A stretch of 7,806 nucleotides of DNA from JAICLV01 sp036380925 (GTDB lineage Bacteria; Actinomycetota; Actinomycetes; Acidothermales; Acidothermaceae). This document shows positions 1-7,523 of this stretch, one piece after another. A program made the translations under genes and the position numbers. The notes below the pieces were generated by a model. That model did no database searches. It had not been told where the DNA came from and saw nothing but the letters and a program-made list of their open reading frames with translations. Numbering within the stretch: position 1 is the stretch's first letter; each line of letters opens with the position of its first letter. The stretch lies in the NCBI GenBank assembly GCA_036380925.1, contig DASVDW010000242.1:1-7806 (forward strand), given 5' to 3'.

Positions 1-1670
<1,670 letters not shown>

Positions 1671-1682
1671 GCGTCGTCCGGC

Positions 1683-2450
1683 TCACTTGCCCGATGACGG
1701 GGCCGGGTTCGGGGCGCCCGACGGCGAGGTGCTCGACGAGTGGGTGGTGGCCAACACGTCGACGACGAACACCAGCTCCTCGTTCGGGCCGACGCTGCCA
1801 GAGCCCGCCGCGCCGTAGCCCAGGCTCGGCGGGATGACGATCTCCCGCCGGCCGCCGACCTTCATGCCGGTGACGCCCTGGGCGAAGCCCGGCACGACGC
1901 CCTGCAGCGAGAACGTGGCGGTCTGACTGCGCGACCACGACGAGTCGAACTCCTCGCAGTTGACGTAGTTGACGCCCAGGTAGTTCATGGTCACGGTGTC
2001 GCCTGCCTGCACGGTCTCGCCGGCGCCGACGATGAGGTCCTTGGTCTGCAGGGTGATCGGCACGGCGCCCGCCGGGATGGTGATCGTCGGCTCGGTCTTC
2101 AGAGCGGGGTCGACGCCGGCCGGCAGGATCGGGAAGTTCGCGATCGGCGAGGCCACCACGCTGGGCTTGCTGGTGCAGCCGTCGGCGTGGGTGGGCGGCG
2201 GGGGTGGCGGCGCGCTGCTGGTCGGGGCGCTCGATCCGCTGGCGACCGGCGACGAGCCGGACGCGGCCGACTTGCCGTTGCCGCCGGACAGCACGACGGC
2301 CAGCACGATGGCGACGATCGCGACGACGGCGGCCGCCGCGCCTCCAATGGTCATCCGCTGCCGCGCCTTGGCGCGTGCCGCGGCGCGCTCTTGGAGGCGT
2401 CGCTCGTAGCGTTCACGCGCGATCTGCCGTCTGCGGTCCTTGCCGGCCAC
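1683..2450 (-). CDS. Membrane-anchored extracytoplasmic FKBP-type peptidyl-prolyl isomerase
   Basis: Catalyses cis-trans isomerisation of X-Pro bonds and probably helps exported proteins fold. The 255-residue product begins with an Arg-rich cytoplasmic tail (1-32), then one hydrophobic segment (about 34-55, TIGGAAAAVVAIVAIVLAVV), a Ser/Ala/Pro linker with six prolines (about 80-86), and an FKBP domain (about 132-236). The domain has NYLGV, EFDSSW, VVPGFAQGVTGMKVGGRREI and IPPSLGYG. By alignment to FKBP12, Tyr157, Phe168, Asp169, Tyr212 and Phe228 match Y26, F36, D37, Y82 and F99; the W59 position is Phe189. No lipobox is seen, so it is an N-terminal anchor rather than a lipoprotein. Two cysteines (92, 165) lie outside the membrane. 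The GTG start at 2448-2450 is fixed by AAGGAG five bases upstream. It ends convergently, 12 bases from rel. In M. tuberculosis, as I recall, this position holds a cyclophilin of like layout. Confidence 0.92.
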   Translation of the reverse strand: MAGKDRRRQIARERYERRLQERAAARAKARQRMTIGGAAAAVVAIVAIVLAVVLSGGNGKSAASGSSPVASGSSAPTSSAPPPPPPTHADGCTSKPSVVASPIANFPILPAGVDPALKTEPTITIPAGAVPITLQTKDLIVGAGETVQAGDTVTMNYLGVNYVNCEEFDSSWSRSQTATFSLQGVVPGFAQGVTGMKVGGRREIVIPPSLGYGAAGSGSVGPNEELVFVVDVLATTHSSSTSPSGAPNPAPSSGK

Positions 2451-2455
2451 CTGCT

Positions 2456-2461
2456 CTCCTT
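2456..2461 (-). promoter_or_regulatory. Shine-Dalgarno site of the FKBP isomerase gene
   Basis: Reads AAGGAG on the minus strand, five bases before GTG at 2450-2448. It decides for this GTG as the start. The Arg-rich N-terminus that follows fits an anchored isomerase. Confidence 0.75.
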
Positions 2462-2590
2462 CGGTCTTGGGCGGGCGTCTCGGGCGGGCGACAGTCTAGG
2501 GCCGCCCGATAGGCTCCTTGGAGCGGCCCGCAGTTTCCTCAGGGCTTTCTCAAAGACTCGCCGCTTCGCGCGTCCGCTCACCGCCTCAGG

Positions 2591-2596
2591 AAAGGA
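2591..2596 (+). promoter_or_regulatory. Shine-Dalgarno site of the MBL hydrolase gene
   Basis: AAAGGA lies six bases before GTG at 2603-2605 and supports that start. No start codon further upstream in the frame precedes a family-like N-terminus. Confidence 0.7.
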
Positions 2597-2602
2597 CGAA
2601 TC

Positions 2603-3289
2603 GTGCTCGTCGCCGGGTTTCCGACCGGCTCGTTCGCGGCCAACTGCTATCTCGTCGCGACCGCCGCCGGCGCGCCCTGCGTGATCATCGACCCGGGGCA
2701 AGACGCCGTCCCCGCCATCGCGGCCGCGCTGGCCGAGCACCGGCTGCGGCCGGCCGCGGTGCTGCTCACCCACGGCCACCTCGACCACATGCTGTCGGTG
2801 CTGCCGGTTTGCGAGGACAACGGTGTGCCGGCCTACGTGCACCCGGCGGACCGCGCGCAGTTGTCGGACCCGCTTGGCGCGCTGCCGGCCGAGTGGGCGG
2901 CGGCGCTCGGCCTGGCCGGCGTCACCTTCCGCGAGCCGGACGACGTGCGCGAGCTGGTCGACGGCTCGTCGGTCGACCTCGCCGGGCTGTCGTTCCGGGT
3001 GGAGCACGCGCCCGGCCACACCGCCGGCTCGGTGGTCTTCCGGACCGCGGACGGCGGCCCGGACGGCGAGCCGATGATGTTCGCCGGCGATCTGGTCTTC
3101 GCCGGCTCGATCGGGCGCACCGACCTGCCCGGCGGCGACGACGACGCGATGCGGGCGAGCCTGGCTCGCGTCGTCCTGGGATGCCCGGACCACACCGTCG
3201 TGCTGCCGGGGCACGGGCCGCGGACGACGGTCGGACGCGAGCGGGCGACCAATCCGCACCTGCGCGGGCTTTCGGTGGGGGCGGTTTGA
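2603..3289 (+). CDS. MBL-fold metallo-hydrolase (glyoxalase II-like)
   Basis: A 228-residue cytoplasmic metallo-beta-lactamase-fold protein, of the short YcbL-like group related to hydroxyacylglutathione hydrolase (GloB). Metal-binding signature is complete: T-H57-G-H59-L-D61-H62, His139 in HAPGHTAGS, Asp163 in FAGDLVF, and His204 in LPGHGPRTT. This is a binuclear zinc site in the family. The length is short for GloB (about 250) because the C-terminal substrate domain of classical glyoxalase II is lacking. The true substrate is therefore unknown; a thioester such as a thiol-lactoyl adduct is only a family-based guess. GTG start at 2603 follows AAAGGA. Its stop TGA (3287-3289) overlaps the hisS ATG, so it leads a translationally coupled unit. 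The same MBL-hisS pairing is found in M. tuberculosis (Rv2581c-Rv2580c). Confidence 0.9.
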   Translation: MLVAGFPTGSFAANCYLVATAAGAPCVIIDPGQDAVPAIAAALAEHRLRPAAVLLTHGHLDHMLSVLPVCEDNGVPAYVHPADRAQLSDPLGALPAEWAAALGLAGVTFREPDDVRELVDGSSVDLAGLSFRVEHAPGHTAGSVVFRTADGGPDGEPMMFAGDLVFAGSIGRTDLPGGDDDAMRASLARVVLGCPDHTVVLPGHGPRTTVGRERATNPHLRGLSVGAV

Positions 3290-4629
3290 TGAGCCGGGTC
3301 ACCCCGCTGTCGGGATTTCCCGAGTGGCTGCCTGAGCAGCGCATCGTCGAGCAGCAGTTCCTCGACTCAATCCGGCGCACCTTCGAGCTGAACGGGTTCG
3401 CCTCCATCGAGACCCGTGCGGTCGAGCCGCTCGACCAACTGCTGCGCAAAGGGGAGATCGACAAAGAGGTCTACGTGTTGCGCCGGCTGCAGGCGGCGGC
3501 CGACGAGGCCGACGCCGGTCTGGGTTTGCACTTCGACCTCACCGTGCCGTTCGCGCGCTACGTGCTGGAGAACGCCGGCCGCCTGGTGTTCCCGCTGCGC
3601 CGCTACCAGATCCAAAAGGTGTGGCGGGGCGAGCGGCCGCAGGAGGGCCGCTACCGCGAGTTCACCCAGGCCGACGTCGACGTCATCGACCGCGACACGC
3701 TGCCGTTCCACTACGAGATCGAGTTGCCGCTGGTGATCGGGGAGGCGCTCGGCGCGTTGCCGATCCCGCCGGCCCGCATCCAGGTCAACAACCGCAAGCT
3801 GGCCGAGGGCTTCTATCGCGGCGTCGGCGCGGCTGACCCGGCGGCGGTGCTGCGGTCGGTCGACAAGCTCGACAAGATCGGGCCGGACGCCGTCCGGGAG
3901 CTGCTGGTCTCCGACGCCGGGCTGTCGGCGGCGGCTGCTGACGCGTGCCTGGAGCTGGCCGGTGTCTCGTCGTCCGACGCGTCTTTCGCCGACCGCGTCA
4001 AGGCGCTGGGGGTCAGCGATCCGATGCTCGACGAAGGGCTCGACGAGTTGGTGCGGGTGGTCGAGGGCGCAGCGGCGATGCGGCCCGGGTTGGTCGTGGC
4101 CGACCTGCGCATCGCGCGCGGGCTCGACTACTACACCGGAACCGTCTACGAGACGCTGCTTCAGGGTCACGAAGACCTGGGCTCGATCAGCAGCGGGGGG
4201 CGGTACGACTCGCTGGCCAGCGACGGTCGCACCACGTATCCGGGTGTCGGCATCTCGATCGGCGTCTCGCGGATCTTGGGCCGGGTGCTCGGGCAGCGGG
4301 TGGTGCAGGCGTCGCGGTCGGTGCCGACCTGCGTGCTGGTGGCGGTGACGAACGAGGAGTCGCGGCCGCGGGCGATGGCGGTGGCGTCGGCGCTGCGGGC
4401 CCGGGGGATACCGGCCGAGGTCGCGCCGTCGGCCGCGAAGTTCGGCAAGCAGATCAGGCACGCCGATCGGCGGGGCATCCCGTTCGTGTGGTTCTGCGAT
4501 GAGGCCGAGGATTCCGTGAAGGACATCCGCTCGGGGGAGCAGGTCGCCGCGTCCGCGCACAATTGGCTGCCGCCCGATGATGATCTGTGGCCAACTGTTC
4601 GTCCCGCCCTGCCGAATGAGGAGCTCTAG
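3289..4629 (+). CDS. hisS: Histidyl-tRNA synthetase
   Basis: Class II synthetase that charges tRNA-His with histidine. The 446-residue product starts MSRVTPLSGFPEWLPEQRIV at ATG 3289-3291, which overlaps the preceding stop (TGATG). Motif 1 region is about 30-55. LHFDLTVPFARY is at 80-91. The motif 2 region (101-133) contains VWRGERPQEGRYREFTQADV. The histidine-binding signature RGLDYYTGTVYE is at 277-288. Motif 3 lies in SGGRYDSLA...GISIGVSRI (302-329). The C-terminal anticodon-binding domain covers about 345-430 and includes APSAAKFGKQIRHADRRGIP. The frame is open back to base 2518, but that part overlies the MBL gene and lacks family similarity. DLTVPFARY, GRYREF and GLDYYTGTVYE look more like the archaeal/eukaryotic-type HisRS than the DDK(R)-containing form I recall from M. 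tuberculosis; Actinobacteria are known to carry either. Stop TAG abuts the aspS start. Confidence 0.96.
   Translation: MSRVTPLSGFPEWLPEQRIVEQQFLDSIRRTFELNGFASIETRAVEPLDQLLRKGEIDKEVYVLRRLQAAADEADAGLGLHFDLTVPFARYVLENAGRLVFPLRRYQIQKVWRGERPQEGRYREFTQADVDVIDRDTLPFHYEIELPLVIGEALGALPIPPARIQVNNRKLAEGFYRGVGAADPAAVLRSVDKLDKIGPDAVRELLVSDAGLSAAAADACLELAGVSSSDASFADRVKALGVSDPMLDEGLDELVRVVEGAAAMRPGLVVADLRIARGLDYYTGTVYETLLQGHEDLGSISSGGRYDSLASDGRTTYPGVGISIGVSRILGRVLGQRVVQASRSVPTCVLVAVTNEESRPRAMAVASALRARGIPAEVAPSAAKFGKQIRHADRRGIPFVWFCDEAEDSVKDIRSGEQVAASAHNWLPPDDDLWPTVRPALPNEEL
4618..4623 (+). promoter_or_regulatory. Shine-Dalgarno site of aspS, inside the hisS 3' end
   Basis: GAGGAG sits in the last codons of hisS, six bases before TTG at 4630-4632. 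It is the main reason to accept a rare TTG start for aspS and it implies translational coupling. Confidence 0.75.
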
Positions 4630-6396
4630 TTGATCCGCACGAGAGAGGCAGGCACGCTGCGGCGCGCCGACACCGGAACCGTTGTCACGCTGGCCGGCTG
4701 GGTGGCCCGCCGGCGCGACCTCGGCGGCGTGTGCTTCGTCGACCTGCGCGACTCCTCAGGCATCGCCCAGGTGGTGTTCCGCGAGGGCGACGCGGCGGTC
4801 GAGGCCCAGCGGTTGCGCGCGGAGTACTGCGTGCGCGTCGTCGGCGAGGTGCGCGAGCGGCCGGCCGGCAACGAGAACCCCGAGCTCGCGACCGGCGAGA
4901 TCGAGGTGGTCGTCTCGGAGCTGGAGATTTTGTCAGAGGCGGCGCCGCTGCCGTTCCCCGTGGCGGGCACGAGCGAGATCAACGAGGAGACCCGGCTGAA
5001 GTACCGCTACCTCGACCTGCGCCGCGAGGGACCGGCGCGGGCGATGCGGTTGCGCTCCGAGGTCAACCGGGTCATCCGCTCGGTGATGGCCCGGCACCGG
5101 TTCGTCGAACTCGAGACGCCGAACCTCACTCGGTCCACCCCGGAGGGCGCGCGCGACTTCTTGGTGCCGGTGCGGCTGCAGCCGGGGCACTGGTACGCGT
5201 TGCCGCAATCACCGCAGCTGTTCAAGCAGCTGCTGATGGTCGCCGGCATGGAGCGCTACTACCAGATCGCCCGCTGCTTCCGCGACGAGGACTTCCGGGC
5301 CGACCGGCAGCCGGAGTTCACCCAGCTCGACGTCGAGATGAGCTTCATCGACCAAGACGACATCATCGCGTTGGCCGAGGACGTCGTCGCCACGGTGTGG
5401 CGTGAGCTGCTCGACGTCGATGTGGCGCTGCCGATCCGGCGCATGACGTACGCCGAGGCGATGTCGCGCTACGGCTCCGACAAGCCCGACCTGCGCTTCG
5501 GGTTGGAGCTCGTCGACGTCACGGACTTCTTTGCCGAGACACCATTCCGCGTCTTTCAGGCGCCGTACGTCGGCGCGGTCGTGATGCCAGGCGGCGCCTC
5601 TCAGACCCGACGCGAGCTCGACTCCTGGACCGAGTGGGCGAAGTCGCGCGGCGCCCGGGGGTTGGCCTACATCCTGGTCTCCGAAGACGGCTCGCTCGGC
5701 GGGCCGACCGCGAAGAACCTGTCTGAGCATGAGCGGGTGGGGATTGTGTCGCGGGTGGGCGCGCAGCCAGGTGACGCGGTGTTCTTCGCGGCGGGGGAGT
5801 TCACGCCGTCCGTCACGTTGTTGGGCGCCGCGCGGCTGGAGATCGGACGACGCCGCGGGCTGATCGACGAGTCCCGCTGGGAGTTCTTGTGGGTCGTCGA
5901 CGCGCCGATGTTCGAACCGGACGGCGACGGCGGCTGGACCGCCGTCCATCACCCGTTCACCTCGCCGAAGCCCGAGTACGCCGACAGCTTCCACGAGCAC
6001 CCGGAGTCGGCGCTGGCTTACGCGTACGACATCGTGCTCAACGGCAACGAGATCGGCGGCGGGTCGATCCGTATTCATCGCGGCGAGATGCAGCAGCGGG
6101 TGTTCGACGTCATCGGCCTGACCAAGGAGGAGGCCGAGGCTAAGTTCGGCTTCCTGCTGGAGGCCTTCCAGTACGGACCGCCGCCGCACGGCGGCATCGC
6201 CTTCGGACTGGATCGGCTGTGCGCGCTGCTGGCCGGCGTGGAGTCGATCCGCGAGGTGATCGCGTTTCCGAAGACGGCGTCCGGCGGCGACCCGCTGACC
6301 GGCGCGCCGACCACGATCACGCCGGCGCAGCGCAAAGAGGCCGGGATCGACGCGGTCGTGCCACCTGCGTCGCCCGCGCCGCCGCAGCCCTTCTAG
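4630..6396 (+). CDS. aspS: Aspartyl-tRNA synthetase, bacterial type
   Basis: Class II synthetase that attaches aspartate to tRNA-Asp, and possibly to tRNA-Asn if this organism uses the amidation route. The 588-residue product has the bacterial layout: N-terminal OB-fold anticodon domain (1-105, GWVARRRDLGGVCFVDLRD); motif 1 around RFVELETPNLTRSTPEGARD (157-176); flipping-loop region LPQSPQLFKQ; motif 2 with ARCFRDEDFRADRQPEFTQL (214-233); GAD insertion (about 290-410); a segment with HHPFTSPK (440-447); motif 3 GGIAFGLDRLCALLAG (521-536). Position 31 is Leu and position 80 is Gly, a mixed state at the two sites linked to tRNA-Asp versus tRNA-Asp/Asn discrimination. The TTG start at 4630 follows hisS TAG with no gap, has GAGGAG upstream, and gives MIRTREAGTLR, which fits the family start. 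A Pro/Ala-rich tail ends the protein. Third gene of the MBL-hisS-aspS unit. Confidence 0.97.
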   Translation: MIRTREAGTLRRADTGTVVTLAGWVARRRDLGGVCFVDLRDSSGIAQVVFREGDAAVEAQRLRAEYCVRVVGEVRERPAGNENPELATGEIEVVVSELEILSEAAPLPFPVAGTSEINEETRLKYRYLDLRREGPARAMRLRSEVNRVIRSVMARHRFVELETPNLTRSTPEGARDFLVPVRLQPGHWYALPQSPQLFKQLLMVAGMERYYQIARCFRDEDFRADRQPEFTQLDVEMSFIDQDDIIALAEDVVATVWRELLDVDVALPIRRMTYAEAMSRYGSDKPDLRFGLELVDVTDFFAETPFRVFQAPYVGAVVMPGGASQTRRELDSWTEWAKSRGARGLAYILVSEDGSLGGPTAKNLSEHERVGIVSRVGAQPGDAVFFAAGEFTPSVTLLGAARLEIGRRRGLIDESRWEFLWVVDAPMFEPDGDGGWTAVHHPFTSPKPEYADSFHEHPESALAYAYDIVLNGNEIGGGSIRIHRGEMQQRVFDVIGLTKEEAEAKFGFLLEAFQYGPPPHGGIAFGLDRLCALLAGVESIREVIAFPKTASGGDPLTGAPTTITPAQRKEAGIDAVVPPASPAPPQPF

Positions 6397-6403
6397 TCAC
6401 GGG

Positions 6404-6473
6404 CCTTGGACACCTGGTGTCACCCGAGGACACTCCTCGATCGATGTCCTCGGGTGACACCAGGTGTCCTCGG
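6404..6473. repeat. 70-base four-box palindromic element, copy 1 (between aspS and the nuclease gene)
   Basis: Four 10-mers start at 6404, 6424, 6444 and 6464, an exact 20-base step: CCTTGGACAC, CCGAGGACAC, ATGTCCTCGG, GTGTCCTCGG. The first two are the reverse complement of the last two. Ten-base spacers 6414-6423 and 6454-6463 are perfect reverse complements. As a result 6408-6432 pairs perfectly with 6445-6469 (25 base pairs) around a 12-base loop containing TCGATCGA. Each arm also contains its own near-palindrome GACACC-N-GGTGTC, so a nested or cruciform-like fold is possible. The element fills the gap between two convergent stop codons (7 bases from aspS, 8 bases from the nuclease gene). 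A strong hairpin here could also stop transcription from both sides, but no T tract follows it on either strand. Confidence 0.93.
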
Positions 6474-6481
6474 CTCAAGAT

Positions 6482-7477
6482 TCACCGAGCCGGAGGCTGA
6501 AGCTTGCAGCGGTAGCTGCGCTCGGCCTGCCGAGTGGCCGCCCTGTCGAACGCCGAAAACGCCTTGTGCCGCACGGATTCCGAGCGGTTGCGCGACTCGC
6601 CCCACTCAAACCGGCACACTTCAAGCCCGGCAGTGCGTAACCGGTCTTCGCGCTTTTTCTCAAGCAGCACGGCGTTGTCGCGCGCTTTCGCGCCCACGTA
6701 TTTCAGCTTGCCGTCGAACTCTCCGACCGTGTGGTGCTGCTCCCAGAAGTAGTCGCAGCGGGCGATGAACCCGTGTTCGTCGAAGATGTAGACCTGCTGG
6801 TGCGGTTGTGGAACCCCGAGCGCGTCGAATGCGATCCGGCCGAGGGTCTCGCCGGGCGACTCCGAGTATGGCGACGCGAACGCGACAACTCGGCCGGCTC
6901 TGCGCGCGCCCGGCCAGTCGACGCAGAACGCCAAGACGTCGTCTAACTCTGCGAGTGTCGTCAGCTGCAGGTTGAGCGCCGACTCTGCCGCGACCAACGC
7001 GGCGTCGAACGGCAACTTACGCGCCAGGTCGACGACCGTGCGCGCCGCATTCGTCGTCAGGATGCCGTCGACCTTCGCGAGCTGACCCGGCGGCAGCGCT
7101 GCGTCGTGGTACCTGATCCCGCCCGCCGTTCGCGAGGAGCCACCGCCGTCTCGAGTGACGTGAACCAGCGACAGGTCCGGGTCGAGCATTGCCACACCAT
7201 GAAGCACCGCGCCTGTGACGTGGCTCGCCGCAACGCAGCCGCCGAGTGCGAGCAGCGCTCCGCGCAGGGCCAGGAGATGCCGGCCGACGTCGTCGTCCGG
7301 CAGGGCTGACCGTTCGACATAGACGCCACGCCTAAGCCGTACCCACTCGCCGCTTCTCTGGAGTCGCGCGATCTCGTTGCGGGTGTAGCCGGTAGCCAGC
7401 GCTTGCTCCGCCTTGAAGACGCCGCCTTGCCTCGCGGCGACGGCGACTAACTTCGGGGCGAGCTGCACGTCCAGCAT
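6482..7477 (-). CDS. AbiEi-like winged-helix plus DUF559/Vsr-like nuclease-domain protein
   Basis: A 331-residue protein, probably cytoplasmic, of a type common in Actinobacteria but of unknown cellular role. The N-terminus (about 1-55) resembles the winged-helix domain of AbiEi-family antitoxins: LAPKLVAVAARQGGVFKAEQ, then a TRNEIARLQRSGEWVRLRRG turn typical of that family. The middle (about 75-150) has ASHVTGAVLHG and VDGILTTNAARTVVDLAR, also typical. The C-terminal part resembles the DUF559 PD-(D/E)XK fold: Glu210 in SPGETLG, Asp242 in ARCDYFWE, and E253-x-D255-G-K257 in VGEFDGKLKY, followed by VCRFEWGE. No AbiEii toxin gene is adjacent. The ATG at 7477 is chosen because it starts just ahead of the family domain; no good ribosome site precedes it, and a GTG at 7516 (344 residues) is possible. 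Either start would lie just downstream of the second palindromic element. Nuclease activity is inferred, not shown. Confidence 0.82.
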   Translation of the reverse strand: MLDVQLAPKLVAVAARQGGVFKAEQALATGYTRNEIARLQRSGEWVRLRRGVYVERSALPDDDVGRHLLALRGALLALGGCVAASHVTGAVLHGVAMLDPDLSLVHVTRDGGGSSRTAGGIRYHDAALPPGQLAKVDGILTTNAARTVVDLARKLPFDAALVAAESALNLQLTTLAELDDVLAFCVDWPGARRAGRVVAFASPYSESPGETLGRIAFDALGVPQPHQQVYIFDEHGFIARCDYFWEQHHTVGEFDGKLKYVGAKARDNAVLLEKKREDRLRTAGLEVCRFEWGESRNRSESVRHKAFSAFDRAATRQAERSYRCKLQPPAR

Positions 7478-7523
7478 CCTGGCGGTTGCGGCGATGTCGC
7501 CGCTGATGTCATCCACAGCCCTG

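Larger units (their letters stand above)
2451..2602. promoter_or_regulatory. Divergent promoter region between FKBP isomerase and MBL-hisS-aspS unit
   Basis: These 152 bases separate two divergent genes, so both promoters should lie here. Candidate -10 boxes of the TAnnnT type are TAGGCT at 2510-2515 (plus strand, with a weak GCGACA at 2488-2493, spacer 16) and TAGACT on the minus strand (complement of 2493-2498), about 36 bases ahead of the isomerase GTG from its expected start point. Neither has a good -35 box, so both are tentative. An inverted repeat GGGCCGC (2499-2505) / GCGGCCC (2523-2529) encloses the plus-strand -10 candidate and could be an operator or leader hairpin. I see no T-box consensus. 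Confidence 0.4.

Noticed and set aside
2451..2602. T-box riboswitch ahead of the synthetase genes
   Set aside because: The leader lacks the TGGNACCGCG consensus and is short, and the first gene is the MBL hydrolase.
2518..3288. An N-terminal extension of hisS of 257 codons
   Set aside because: It overlies the MBL gene in another frame, is low-complexity Arg/Ala/Gly, and the family-like N-terminus begins at ATG 3289 in a stop/start overlap.
3367..4560. Long minus-strand frame antisense to hisS
   Set aside because: Composition is Arg/His/Asp-rich without recognisable motifs, and it lies wholly opposite a conserved gene.
6404..6473. Classical Rho-independent terminator
   Set aside because: The stem is strong, but there is no T tract after it on either strand. 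A non-canonical terminator role is left open in the findings.
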